NCBI RefSeq assembly: GCF_003315515.1 | Contig: NZ_QNRY01000019.1 | Span: 1 to 61,670 of the forward strand | From: Brenneria salicis ATCC 15712 = DSM 30166 | GTDB taxonomy: Bacteria; Pseudomonadota; Gammaproteobacteria; Enterobacterales; Enterobacteriaceae | Length of the DNA stretch: 61,670 bases | Direction of reading: 5' to 3' | Shown: one piece after another, positions 39,332 through 48,527 of the stretch | Layout: every line of letters begins with the position of its first letter | Position numbering within the stretch: position 1 is the first letter of the stretch | Notes under the pieces: generated by a model | The model's input: the letters and a program-made list of their open reading frames with translations, nothing else | What the model was told of the DNA's origin: nothing | The model's database searches: none | Made by a program: the position numbers and the translations under genes

Positions 39332-40627
39332 ATGGCTAAATCATCCATTCTGCTTGATTTCAGTTTGCTGAAAAACAATGCGCATTTTAGGGCGATATTC
39401 ATCGCACGCATGTTGTCCGTCTTTGCTCTCGGCATGTTGACGGTCGGCGTTCCCGTACAGATACAGGCGATGACCGGCTCCACGCTTCAGGTGGGGATCG
39501 CGGTGGCGCTTGACGGCATCGGCATGTTCGTAGGGTTGATACTGGGAGGCGTGCTGGCGGATCGTTTCGATCGCCGTAAGCTGATTCTGTTCGCCAGGGG
39601 AACCTGTGGGCTGGGTTTTGTCGCACTCAGTATCAATGCTTTTTCCGCCACGCCGTCGCTAATAGCGCTGTATGTGCTGGCAGCCTGGGATGGATTTTTC
39701 GGCGCCCTGGGAATGACGGCGCTGATGGCGGTGATCCCGCTGTTGGTAGGAAGAAAACATCTCCCCGCCGCTGGCGCGCTAAGTATGTTAACCGTCAGGC
39801 TAGGCGCCATTCTGTCACCCGCGTTGGGTGGAATTATTATTGTTGCGGGCGGCGTGGGGTGGAATTTTGCCATCGCCGCCATTGGAACGCTGGCCACACT
39901 GCTTCCTCTGGTGCGCTTGCCAACCATGAAGCCGGAATATCAGGAACCGGAACATCCGTTACGCGCATTAGCGAGCGGGGTGAAATTTGTTTGCGCCCAT
40001 AAAATCGTCGGCAGCGTAGTACTGATTGGTATGCTGGTGAGCATCGTGGGAGCGATGCGCGTCCTTTTTCCCGCATTGGCTGCCGATGTCTATCACGCAG
40101 GCCCTTCCGCTATCGGGCTAATGTATTCTGCGGTTCCACTGGGCGCCATGTTAGGCGCCTTCACCAGCGGCTGGGTATCACAGGCCCAGCGACCGGGCAG
40201 GATATTGCTGTGTTGCGCCATCGGCGCGTTTCTCTGCGTTGCTTCGTTGGGGCTGGTGGGTAATCTCATTCCCGCCCTGCTCGCTCTGGTATGCTACGGT
40301 TACCTGAACGCAATAACTTCTTTATTACAGTTTACGTTAATCCAAAGCCATACGCCGGACCATTTGCTGGGCCGGGTAAACAGTCTGGGTACCGCACAGG
40401 ATGTCACCGGCGATTCAATAGGCGCATTAGGGTTGGGGATGATGGGGAAAGTATTAACACCGGTCGTGAGCATTCTGTCATTCGGCGGTGCCGCTGCGCT
40501 GTTATGCTTACTGCTGGCCGTTTGCATACGTCCACTACGCCACTGCACGATGGGCGATCCGGCATTATTACGCGAAACAGAGGCACAACCCGCTGACGAG
40601 AACAACGCCCCTGCGCGTCAGAACTAA
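39332..40627 (+). CDS. entS: Siderophore exporter of the MFS (EntS)
   Basis: 431 residues from ATG 39332 (a TTG in frame at 39308 is unlikely). Twelve-helix MFS protein; GGVLADRFDRRKLILFARGTCGLGFVALS is the loop 2-3 signature and is very close to E. coli EntS, which exports enterobactin from cytoplasm to periplasm. Here the cargo should be the chrysobactin-like product. Convergent with fepB with only 7 bp between the stops. Confidence 0.92.
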   Translation: MAKSSILLDFSLLKNNAHFRAIFIARMLSVFALGMLTVGVPVQIQAMTGSTLQVGIAVALDGIGMFVGLILGGVLADRFDRRKLILFARGTCGLGFVALSINAFSATPSLIALYVLAAWDGFFGALGMTALMAVIPLLVGRKHLPAAGALSMLTVRLGAILSPALGGIIIVAGGVGWNFAIAAIGTLATLLPLVRLPTMKPEYQEPEHPLRALASGVKFVCAHKIVGSVVLIGMLVSIVGAMRVLFPALAADVYHAGPSAIGLMYSAVPLGAMLGAFTSGWVSQAQRPGRILLCCAIGAFLCVASLGLVGNLIPALLALVCYGYLNAITSLLQFTLIQSHTPDHLLGRVNSLGTAQDVTGDSIGALGLGMMGKVLTPVVSILSFGGAAALLCLLLAVCIRPLRHCTMGDPALLRETEAQPADENNAPARQN

Positions 40628-40634
40628 TACGCAT

Positions 40635-41651
40635 TTATCGCGTAGCGAAATGCCGTTCAATATTACTGAGCATATTGCTGGCGCTGTAGTAGTCCAGCCG
40701 AAAGGTATCGGTTCCCATCGCCCAGATAGTGCGTTCCCTGACCGGTTCCAGATGACTGAGGAACGGATTACCCAACACGGCGCTGATGATACTGTCATCC
40801 GCTGAAAACAGTAGCAGGCTCTTACCATTCAGACTCTCCGCGGTGCTTTCACCGGAAATCTGCACAATATCCTGGCGCTTGCCTTGTTTGGTTTCCGTCT
40901 TTATCCCCTCTGGCAACGTGGCAAGCTGAAAGCCCAACTCAGTTAGCAATTGTCCCTGAGCCGATGCTTTCGTCCAGATGTTTACCCCGCGCCCGTCTTC
41001 ATAATAGACCACGGCAGAGACGGGTTGCGGGGGTAACGTAATCGCCTGTTTTACCGCCCGCACCCGTTGTTCAAATTGCGCGATAACACTGTCGGCATCC
41101 GCTTCATGTCCGGTGGCGATCCCTAACTGCCGGGCCAATTGCTGCCAACTCTTATCGCCATAGTCAATCACCAATGTCGGAGCAATCGTCGTCAGTTGAT
41201 CGTACAGCTTGAGGGCCGAATCACCGCCAGTAGCCGCAATGACGATCAAATCCGGGGAAACCGCGGCAACCGCCTCAGCATTAGGTTCGGTAATATAGAG
41301 CGGTTTCACGCCCCGTTCCGCGGCTTCTTTACTCCATTGAGAGAAAAATCCCTGGTTATCGGCAACGTTCGAACTCGGGCTGGTCGCGCCAGAAGCGATC
41401 ACCGGGGCGTTAATGGCTAACAGAGAACCGGTGATCGTCACGCTGGTTGATGCAATTCGCTGAGGTGGGTGGGATAAGGTCAGCGGCCCTTTAGCGGTCT
41501 GAACGGTGCGCGGCCAACCTTCATGTTGGGTCGTAACAGACTCAGACGAGGAAATATCACCGTTATCGCAACCGCTTGCCATAACCACAAGAAATGCGCC
41601 ACAAACAATGACCGCTATTCTGCGAAAAATCAGGTTCAACGCACCAGACAT
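40635..41651 (-). CDS. fepB: Periplasmic ferric siderophore-binding protein (FepB), lipoprotein-type signal
   Basis: 338 residues. Signal sequence ends in a lipobox-like VVMASGC. The mature part is a class III siderophore-binding fold: GPLTLSHPPQRIASTSVTITGSLLAI, VSPDLIVIAATGG, and a C-terminal lobe ending NMLSNIERHF. E. coli FepB is a soluble periplasmic protein; the Cys here suggests membrane anchoring. Good GGAGGAAT ribosome site. It follows ytjB on the same strand by 87 bp, with no clear Fur box, so regulation differs from the other cluster promoters. Confidence 0.9.
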   Translation of the reverse strand: MSGALNLIFRRIAVIVCGAFLVVMASGCDNGDISSSESVTTQHEGWPRTVQTAKGPLTLSHPPQRIASTSVTITGSLLAINAPVIASGATSPSSNVADNQGFFSQWSKEAAERGVKPLYITEPNAEAVAAVSPDLIVIAATGGDSALKLYDQLTTIAPTLVIDYGDKSWQQLARQLGIATGHEADADSVIAQFEQRVRAVKQAITLPPQPVSAVVYYEDGRGVNIWTKASAQGQLLTELGFQLATLPEGIKTETKQGKRQDIVQISGESTAESLNGKSLLLFSADDSIISAVLGNPFLSHLEPVRERTIWAMGTDTFRLDYYSASNMLSNIERHFATR

Positions 41652-41738
41652 AACCGGACGATTCCTCCCAAAATGGACATCAGATAAGTTAGCCGCGCCC
41701 GCGGGCTTAACGGTAAACGCTTAAAACAACCGCGTGAA

Positions 41739-42413
41739 TTAGCCTTTCTTTTGATCTTCGTTATCAGCGCCGGCATCGTTCTCCACGCCATCATCCTCAT
41801 TAACCGGCGTACTGGCCGTGAGAAAATAAGGCGATTGCTGCCAACGGGTACGGCGGTTCTGCAACAGCGTTCTCGTCAGAATGATGCCGATCGCCAGCGA
41901 TAACAATATCATCAGGCGCAATATATTGGTGGTGTTATCCACTTGTTTGGCTTCTGTCGCCAGAACGTGGGTATCAAGAGTAATGCGCAGAAAGCCTATC
42001 GGCCCGTCCTTGCCCTCAATCGGCTGCACCAGTTGATGATTGGAATAACTGCCGACCCGATTGCCGTCCAGCGCCAGCCGATCGCGCAATTGAACCTGTT
42101 CGCCCGCGTTGGCGACCAGCGATCCATCCTGCTGATAAATACCGGCATCCAAAATCCGGCTATGTTCCGTGAGTTGCTTGAGTATGTCGTTAATTTTCTG
42201 GTTATTATCCCCCACGCTATCCAGCAACGGCGCGAGGCTGTATGCCACCTGTTTGGTCAGGGTGCGCGCCAACTCATCAACCTGTTCGGAGCGCGCCATC
42301 TGGCGGCTCAGGCTGAAATAGGAGGCCCCCTGCATCAGTATCACCAGCAGAGCCAGACAAATCAGCACAATGGCTGTGCGATGCAGGCGAAATTTTACCC
42401 GAGTCCTGACCAT
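41739..42413 (-). CDS. ytjB: Membrane protein YtjB (Smp)
   Basis: 224 residues from ATG 42411-42413; the longer frame reaches into the serB promoter region. One N-terminal membrane helix (TAIVLICLALLVILMQGASYF), a periplasmic domain of about 130 residues, a second helix (ILRLMILLSLAIGIILTRTLL) and a charged tail. Divergent from serB as in E. coli, where it is called smp. Function is not established. Confidence 0.88.
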   Translation of the reverse strand: MVRTRVKFRLHRTAIVLICLALLVILMQGASYFSLSRQMARSEQVDELARTLTKQVAYSLAPLLDSVGDNNQKINDILKQLTEHSRILDAGIYQQDGSLVANAGEQVQLRDRLALDGNRVGSYSNHQLVQPIEGKDGPIGFLRITLDTHVLATEAKQVDNTTNILRLMILLSLAIGIILTRTLLQNRRTRWQQSPYFLTASTPVNEDDGVENDAGADNEDQKKG

Positions 42414-42582
42414 GATAATCCTTAGGCGATTTGGATACTTTATGTTGCCAGAAGAGCCGACGATAGGATAGCTTGTTGCCCTGTTTTCCGATGGATATGT
42501 TTGTGGTTGCGATCCGGTATCAGAAAACCGACAGATACCCCATTCTATGCCACCCAATGACCGCCAGTAGAGGATTTATCCC

Positions 42583-43560
42583 ATGTCGAATAGTCTGACC
42601 TATCGTGATCTCCCAAATGAGATTAACTGTTGGCCGGGACTGCCGCTATCACTGAGCGGCGATGAAGTGATGCCGCTCGATTACCGCGCCGGAGACACTG
42701 GCTGGTTGTTGTATGGCGATGTACTCGACAAGAATCTGCTTTCCCGCTATCAGCGTAAACTGGGCGCGGCGATGGTGATTGTCAGCGCCTGGAACGTGGG
42801 AGATTATCAGGTCGTGCGATTGGCGGGTTCACTGACGCCGCGCGCCACCAAGCTGGCGCATGAACTGAGCATGGATGTCGCGCCGATGCGCAACGCGCCC
42901 ACCCTGCGCGCGCCCGGCCTGCTGGTGATGGATATGGATTCCACCGCGATTGAGATTGAATGCATTGATGAAATCGCGCGGCTGGCGGGAACGGGCGAAT
43001 TGGTTGCCGACGTCACCGAGCGCGCGATGCGCGGAGAACTGGATTTTTCCGCCAGTCTGCGCCAGCGCGTCGGCACATTAAAAGGCGCCGACGCCAATAT
43101 TCTGCAAGAGGTGCGTAAAGACTTGCCGCTGATGCCGGGTCTGACCAATATGGTCAGTCAACTTCAGGCGGCTGGCTGGCATGTAGCCATCGCCTCAGGC
43201 GGGTTTACCTATTTCGCCGATTATCTGCGTGAAAAACTGGGTCTGGTGGCGGCCGTCGCCAATGAAATGGGGATGTGGGATGGTAAACTGACCGGCGAAG
43301 TCATCGGCCCGATTGTCGATGCGAAATATAAGGCCGCCACGCTGCGTGAACTGGCGGAAAAACTGGATATTCCCTTGCAGCAGACGGTCGCTATCGGCGA
43401 TGGCGCCAACGATCTGCTGATGATCAAAGCATCAGGTCTGGGCATTGCCTATCATGCCAAACCCAAAGTCAACGAACAGTCCGCCGTGACCATCCGTCAT
43501 GCCGACCTGACCGGGGTGTTGTGTATCCTCAGCGGCAGCATGCGGCACGAAGAACGCTAA
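42583..43560 (+). CDS. serB: Phosphoserine phosphatase
   Basis: Last step of L-serine synthesis. 325 residues (E. coli 322). N-terminal ACT-like part, then a HAD phosphatase domain with nucleophile DMDSTAIEIECIDEIA, the ASGGFTYF motif II, the Lys in DAKYKAATL, and GDGANDLLMIKASGLGIAYHAKP. First gene of serB-radA; the serine it makes is also a building block of the siderophore predicted nearby. Confidence 0.97.
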   Translation: MSNSLTYRDLPNEINCWPGLPLSLSGDEVMPLDYRAGDTGWLLYGDVLDKNLLSRYQRKLGAAMVIVSAWNVGDYQVVRLAGSLTPRATKLAHELSMDVAPMRNAPTLRAPGLLVMDMDSTAIEIECIDEIARLAGTGELVADVTERAMRGELDFSASLRQRVGTLKGADANILQEVRKDLPLMPGLTNMVSQLQAAGWHVAIASGGFTYFADYLREKLGLVAAVANEMGMWDGKLTGEVIGPIVDAKYKAATLRELAEKLDIPLQQTVAIGDGANDLLMIKASGLGIAYHAKPKVNEQSAVTIRHADLTGVLCILSGSMRHEER

Positions 43561-43577
43561 TCGAAACGAGGTAACTT

Positions 43578-44960
43578 GTGGCAAAAGCCGTCAAACGCGC
43601 CTTTGTATGTAATGAATGCGGGGCGGATTATCCACGCTGGCAGGGACAGTGCAGCGCCTGTCATGCCTGGAATACCATTACCGAAGTTCGTCTGGCGGCA
43701 ACCTCGTCCTCGCAATCCGATCGTCTGACCGGCTATGCGGGGGAAAGCGCCGGCGTCTGTCGGGTACAAAAACTCTCGGAAATCAGTCTTGAGGCGCTGC
43801 CTCGCTTTTCCACCGGTTTTCAGGAATTTGATCGCGTGCTGGGCGGCGGCATGGTGCCGGGCAGCGCGATTTTGATCGGCGGTAATCCGGGGGCGGGAAA
43901 AAGCACCCTGTTGTTGCAAACGTTGTGCAAACTGTCCGAACAGATGAAAACCCTGTACGTAACCGGGGAAGAATCGTTGCAGCAGGTGGCGATGCGCGCC
44001 CATCGTCTCGGCTTGCCCGCTCACAATCTAAATATGTTGTCTGAAACCAGCATCGAACAGATTTGCCTGATTGCCAAGCAGGAACAGCCAAAGCTGATGG
44101 TGATCGACTCTATTCAGGTGATGCATCTGGCGGATATTCAATCCTCGCCCGGCAGCGTCGCCCAGGTCCGCGAAACCGCGGCCTACCTGACCCGTTTCGC
44201 CAAAACCCGTGGCGTCGCCATTATTATGGTCGGTCATGTCACCAAAGATGGTTCGCTGGCCGGCCCGAAAGTGCTGGAACATTGTATCGACTGCTCGGTA
44301 TTGCTGGATGGCGATGCCGATTCCCGTTTCCGTACCCTACGCAGTCACAAGAACCGCTTTGGCGCCGTCAACGAACTGGGTGTTTTCGCCATGACCGAAC
44401 AGGGATTGCGCGAAATCAGCAATCCGTCGGCGATTTTCCTCAGCCGCGGCGACGAGATCACTTCCGGCAGTTCGGTGATGGTGGTCTGGGAAGGCACGCG
44501 CCCGTTGCTGGTGGAAATTCAGGCGCTGGTGGATCAATCCATGATGGCGAACCCGCGTCGGGTCGCGGTGGGGCTGGAACAGAACCGTCTGGCGATCCTG
44601 CTGGCGGTGCTGCATCGTCATGGCGGTTTGCAAATGTCGGATCAGGATGTGTTCGTCAACGTCGTCGGCGGCGTCAAAGTAACGGAAACCAGCGCCGATC
44701 TCGCCCTGTTGCTGTCGTTGGTCTCCAGCCTGCGCGACCGTCCGCTGCCGCAGGATCTGGTGGTGTTTGGCGAGGTCGGGCTGGCGGGTGAAATCCGCCC
44801 GGTGCCCAGCGGTCAGGAACGCATTGCGGAAGCGGCCAAGCACGGTTTCAAACGCGCGATTGTCCCCCACGCCAACATGCCGAAAAAACCGCCGGCCAAT
44901 ATGCAGGTTTTCGGCGTCAAAAAGCTGGCTGACGCATTGGATATTCTCAACGATTTGTAA
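43578..44960 (+). CDS. radA: DNA repair protein RadA
   Basis: RecA-related branch-migration ATPase acting in recombinational repair. 460 residues with the E. coli domain order: C4 zinc finger CNECGADYPRWQGQCSAC, Walker A GGNPGAGKST, the RadA-specific KNRFG motif (SHKNRFGAVNELG), and a Lon-like C-terminal domain (GEVGLAGEIRPVPSGQERI). Start is GTG 43578 after CGAGGT, 17 bp from serB, so co-transcribed. Confidence 0.97.
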   Translation: MAKAVKRAFVCNECGADYPRWQGQCSACHAWNTITEVRLAATSSSQSDRLTGYAGESAGVCRVQKLSEISLEALPRFSTGFQEFDRVLGGGMVPGSAILIGGNPGAGKSTLLLQTLCKLSEQMKTLYVTGEESLQQVAMRAHRLGLPAHNLNMLSETSIEQICLIAKQEQPKLMVIDSIQVMHLADIQSSPGSVAQVRETAAYLTRFAKTRGVAIIMVGHVTKDGSLAGPKVLEHCIDCSVLLDGDADSRFRTLRSHKNRFGAVNELGVFAMTEQGLREISNPSAIFLSRGDEITSGSSVMVVWEGTRPLLVEIQALVDQSMMANPRRVAVGLEQNRLAILLAVLHRHGGLQMSDQDVFVNVVGGVKVTETSADLALLLSLVSSLRDRPLPQDLVVFGEVGLAGEIRPVPSGQERIAEAAKHGFKRAIVPHANMPKKPPANMQVFGVKKLADALDILNDL

Positions 44961-45020
44961 CGTCGCGGAGTTCCGAGCCCCGCCATAAAACAGCGATTCA
45001 TCCGCTGCCCTGTGGTATCT

Positions 45021-45038
45021 TGTTTAGTACGCTAAACA
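45021..45038. promoter_or_regulatory. NadR operator upstream of nadR
   Basis: TGTTTA-GTACGC-TAAACA is an exact match to the NadR box pattern TGTTTA-N6-TAAACA known from nadA, nadB and pncB promoters. It ends 13 bp before the nadR start codon, covering the promoter or ribosome-site region, so autorepression is likely. Confidence 0.85.
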
Positions 45039-45051
45039 GGAGTGTCGGACT

Positions 45052-46284
45052 ATGTCCCCATTTGAGTATTTAAAATCCGCCATTCGGCAAAAGGGATGTA
45101 CTTTACAGCAAGTCGCCGATGCGACGGATATGACCAAAGGCTATCTCAGCCAGTTGCTCAACGCCAAGATCAAAAGCCCCAGCGCTCAGAAACTGGAAGC
45201 GCTGCACCGTTTTCTCGGTCTGGAATTTCCCCGGCATGAAAAAAAGATTGGCGTCGTCTTCGGCAAGTTTTATCCCCTGCATACCGGCCACATCTATCTG
45301 ATTCAACGCGCGTGCAGCCAGGTGGACGAACTGCACGTCATTCTGGGTTATGACGAACCGCGTGACCGCCTGCTGTTTGAAAATAGTTCCATGTCGCAAC
45401 AGCCGACCGTCAGCGATCGCCTGCGCTGGCTGCTGCAAACCTTTAAATATCAGAAAAATATCCGCATTCATGCCTTTAATGAACAAGGGATGGAACCGTA
45501 TCCGCACGGCTGGGACATTTGGAGCCAGGGCATTCAGGCTTTTATGCGGGAAAAAAATATCGAACCCAATTTCGTCTATACCAGCGAAGAGCAGGACGCG
45601 CCGCAATACCGTAAACAACTGGGGATCGAAACGGTTCTGATCGATCCTCAGCGCTCCTTCATGAGCATCAGCGGATCGCAAATCCGCCACGATCCTTTCC
45701 GCTACTGGGAATATATCCCCACCGAAGTCAAACCGTTCTTTGTGCGCACGGTCGCTATTCTGGGCGGAGAATCCAGCGGGAAATCCACGCTGGTGAACAA
45801 ACTGGCCAACATCTTCAACACCACCAGCGCCTGGGAATATGGCCGCGACTACGTGTTCTCCCATCTGGGCGGCGATGAAATGGCGCTGCAATACTCCGAC
45901 TACGACAAAATCGCGCTCGGTCAGGCGCAATACATCGATTTTGCCGTCAAATACGCCAACAAAGTGGCTTTTATCGATACCGACTTCGTGACGACACAGG
46001 CATTCTGCAAAAAGTATGAGGGCCGCGAGCATCCGTTCGTTCAGGCGTTGATTGACGAATATCGCTTCGATCTGGTGATTCTGCTGGAAAACAACACGCC
46101 GTGGGTAGCTGATGGGCTGCGCAGCCTGGGCAGTTCGTCCGCACGACAGGAATTTCAAAATCTGCTGAAAAGCATGCTGGCGGAGAATAATATCCGCTAC
46201 ATCCACGTTGAAGAATCAGACTATGACTCGCGTTTTCTGCGCTGTGTGGAACTGGTGCAGCAAATGCTGGGACATAAAAGGTAG
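45052..46284 (+). CDS. nadR: NadR: NAD-biosynthesis repressor, NMN adenylyltransferase and nicotinamide-riboside kinase
   Basis: 410 residues, equal to E. coli. Three domains: an N-terminal helix-turn-helix (GCTLQQVADATDMTKGYLSQLLNAK), a nucleotidyltransferase domain (GVVFGKFYPLHTGHIYLI; SISGSQIR), and a C-terminal kinase with P-loop GGESSGKST. It binds NAD pools and represses nad genes, and salvages nicotinamide riboside. The preceding operator suggests it controls itself. Long minus-strand frame opposite it is a shadow. Confidence 0.97.
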   Translation: MSPFEYLKSAIRQKGCTLQQVADATDMTKGYLSQLLNAKIKSPSAQKLEALHRFLGLEFPRHEKKIGVVFGKFYPLHTGHIYLIQRACSQVDELHVILGYDEPRDRLLFENSSMSQQPTVSDRLRWLLQTFKYQKNIRIHAFNEQGMEPYPHGWDIWSQGIQAFMREKNIEPNFVYTSEEQDAPQYRKQLGIETVLIDPQRSFMSISGSQIRHDPFRYWEYIPTEVKPFFVRTVAILGGESSGKSTLVNKLANIFNTTSAWEYGRDYVFSHLGGDEMALQYSDYDKIALGQAQYIDFAVKYANKVAFIDTDFVTTQAFCKKYEGREHPFVQALIDEYRFDLVILLENNTPWVADGLRSLGSSSARQEFQNLLKSMLAENNIRYIHVEESDYDSRFLRCVELVQQMLGHKR

Positions 46285-46415
46285 ACCACACTGTTAAATC
46301 GTTGTCAGGCCGGTTTGCCCGTCAGCATAACTCAACCGGCAGGACGCGGGCTGATTCAACAACGCCCCTAAAAAACCCCGTTCCATCTTCAGCAAGAACA
46401 ACTTGTTGGGATTAG

Positions 46416-47579
46416 CTATTCGCCCAGCGAACGCGATAAACACGCGTTTCTCAACATGCACTGCATGCTGACGAACAAAACACCAGTAAAAAGCAATACC
46501 GCGATCAGACCGTCATAACCGAATAAAGTAATGACCGCTCCGGAGAGAAGCGGGCCGGTAATACTGCCGGCAGACCAGAACAGCCCCAGCAGTGAATTCA
46601 TCACAATCAGTCGCTGACCGACAAATATCTGACCAGCCCGAACCAGGGAAAGTGTGTAGAGGCCTCCAGCCGCCGCACCAAGGATGATACAGATTGAAGC
46701 CAGAAGTGTTGGGGAGGGAAATGAAAATATTAATAATAACAGCATGATACAGAAAACAACGCCACAACCGATGTGGGTTTTTATGATGCCGCATTTGTCC
46801 GCCAGCCAGCCAATCGGCGTCTGGAATAAGGCATCCCCCAGAAAGATGAGCGTTACCAATAATATCGCGGATTTTTCGTCCAAACCTTGCGCCACGCCAT
46901 AGAGTGGAAAGAGGGAGAGTATGCTGGCATCAAAGAAAGCAAAACAGAATACGCCAGATGCAATCGCAGGTAGAAAAGGGATAAGACTCCGGTAAGAGGC
47001 GGACGATCTTTCCTCTGCCCGGATCATATCGGCACAATTTTTCAGCATTAGCGCACAAACGCCAGATACGCCGCAAATCAGCCACAAGGCATATATTTGA
47101 ATATTCTCCCCGGCGGCGATAAGCAATGGCCCCAACAACTGACACCCGGTGAAAACCGAGGTATAGACCCCAGTCAACGTCGCCTTGTGCTTGTCTGAAG
47201 CGCGGCTGGTAATCCAGCTTTCCCCCAGTACCACAAGAAGCCCCGACGCCAGTCCGGTCAGCAAACGGGGTAGGATGAGCAACAGTGGATGCGAGAGCAG
47301 ATAGGATGCAACGGTTGACGCCGCAAGGATAATAAGGCTACTCGATAAAAGATATCTGGCGTGCAGGCGACGGCTGAGCAATGGCGTGATAAAAGAGGAT
47401 AACATCATTCCGGCGGCGGGCAGCGCCGCCAGAATACCGAGCGTCGCGGTACTGTGTCCTTGCTGTGCAAGCTTCAGGCTGATCAAAGGCAATGTATAGC
47501 CAGTAACCAGCCCCACCAGGGACGCGGCGATTATCATGTTCAGGGTCGTAAAACGGGAGCTACGAGGGTTTTCTGTCAT
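46416..47579 (-). CDS. MFS transporter (YcaD-like)
   Basis: 387 residues, about twelve hydrophobic segments. Features of the YcaD/sugar-MFS-like group are LPRLLTGLASGLLVVLGESWITSRASDKHKATLTGVYT and a GWLADKCGIIKTHIG loop. Substrate is unknown. Convergent with nadR. The codon pattern is less GC-biased at third positions than its neighbours, and the gene lies at the junction between the nadR block and the ygfA-ssrS-zapA block. Acquisition or rearrangement here is possible. Confidence 0.75.
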   Translation of the reverse strand: MTENPRSSRFTTLNMIIAASLVGLVTGYTLPLISLKLAQQGHSTATLGILAALPAAGMMLSSFITPLLSRRLHARYLLSSSLIILAASTVASYLLSHPLLLILPRLLTGLASGLLVVLGESWITSRASDKHKATLTGVYTSVFTGCQLLGPLLIAAGENIQIYALWLICGVSGVCALMLKNCADMIRAEERSSASYRSLIPFLPAIASGVFCFAFFDASILSLFPLYGVAQGLDEKSAILLVTLIFLGDALFQTPIGWLADKCGIIKTHIGCGVVFCIMLLLLIFSFPSPTLLASICIILGAAAGGLYTLSLVRAGQIFVGQRLIVMNSLLGLFWSAGSITGPLLSGAVITLFGYDGLIAVLLFTGVLFVSMQCMLRNACLSRSLGE

Positions 47580-47610
47580 TGCGCTTCCAGTGCGGGTTTA
47601 ACAAATCACA

Positions 47611-48225
47611 TCACCACCGCCAACAACGTGACGGCGTAATAATCTCCGGCAGCGGGATATCCCAAGGCTCGGTTGGCAAACAGTCAACCAACTGGCAATC
47701 ATGGGCCAGTCCAATCGGGTAAGGCCCCTGCCGCGACCAATCCTGCAACGTGCGATCATAGAAACCGCCGCCCATGCCCAAGCGTTGTCCCTGACTGTCA
47801 AACGCCACCAGCGGCGTCAGCAACACATCCAACCGGCGCAGCGGCAGCACCTGCCGCACATCCAGCCGCGGTTCCAGAATTTTCAGACGATTCAAAACCA
47901 GTTCGCTATCCGGCATATAACGCAGGAACAGCAAATGCCCGGCGCTGAACGGATGCAATACCGGCAGATAAACCCGTTTACTCTGCCGCCATAGCTGCTG
48001 GATCAGCGGTTGTGTATCCAGTTCGCCATCGAATGAGAGAAACGCCGCGATGCTGTCGGCCTGCGTTATTTTCGGGTGACGACACACCTGATCCATCGCC
48101 TGCTCCGCGAAGAGGGCCTGCTGATCAGGCGTGAGTTGACGACGACGCTGGCGTACATCCTGACGGATTTGCTGGCGACGTTGAGCGCAAGAAAGGGATG
48201 AGGCGAATGACGGAGTGGGATGCAT
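47611..48225 (-). CDS. ygfA: 5-formyltetrahydrofolate cyclo-ligase family protein (YgfA)
   Basis: Converts 5-formyl-THF to methenyl-THF with ATP. 204 residues from ATG 48223-48225; the open frame continues upstream, but that stretch is 6S RNA, so the earlier start at 48330 is rejected. Motifs: RQQIRQDVRQRRRQLTPDQQ, FLSFDGELDTQPLI, and the family signature DRLGMGGGFYDRTL-like RLGMGGGFYDRTL. It is transcribed after ssrS as in E. coli, where the 6S transcript extends into ygfA. Confidence 0.93.
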   Translation of the reverse strand: MHPTPSFASSLSCAQRRQQIRQDVRQRRRQLTPDQQALFAEQAMDQVCRHPKITQADSIAAFLSFDGELDTQPLIQQLWRQSKRVYLPVLHPFSAGHLLFLRYMPDSELVLNRLKILEPRLDVRQVLPLRRLDVLLTPLVAFDSQGQRLGMGGGFYDRTLQDWSRQGPYPIGLAHDCQLVDCLPTEPWDIPLPEIITPSRCWRW

Positions 48226-48271
48226 ACGAAAATGAGGGCCGTAGCCGTAATGATCACGCGTGAAACAAAGG

Positions 48272-48454
48272 GGATCTCCGAGATGCCGCCGCAGGCTGTA
48301 ACCCTTGAACCCTTGGTTCAAGGTGAACATAACGTCGCAGTCTTAAGGCTTCTCGGACGAACCGAGCGTGCTCACCAACCACGGAGCATTACATTCTGTT
48401 GGTTTGAAATATCGGCTCAGGGGACTGGCCCGCTGACAAACATCTCAGAGAAAT
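48272..48454 (-). ncRNA. ssrS: 6S RNA
   Basis: 183 nt between zapA and ygfA, the conserved location. The 5' end ATTTCTCTGAGATGTT and the 3' end GGCATCTCGGAGAT pair to form the closing stem. GGGCCAGTCCCCTGAGCCG, GGTTGGTGAGCA and CTTGAACCAAGGGTTCAAGG match E. coli 6S closely. 6S RNA mimics an open promoter and sequesters sigma70 polymerase in stationary phase. A TTGACA about 80 nt upstream and TAAAAT just before the 5' end are candidate promoter elements. Confidence 0.96.
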
Positions 48455-48527
48455 TTTATTCGTAACTCACAAAAACCTTATCACGTCTTATCGCGTAAAA
48501 ACACCGTACTTTTGTCAAATTTCGATG

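Noticed and set aside
45103..46206. Long minus-strand open frame (367 codons) opposite nadR
   Set aside because: Shadow of the strongly conserved nadR gene; composition (His/Arg/Gln/Phe-rich) is that of an antisense frame and there is no ribosome site.
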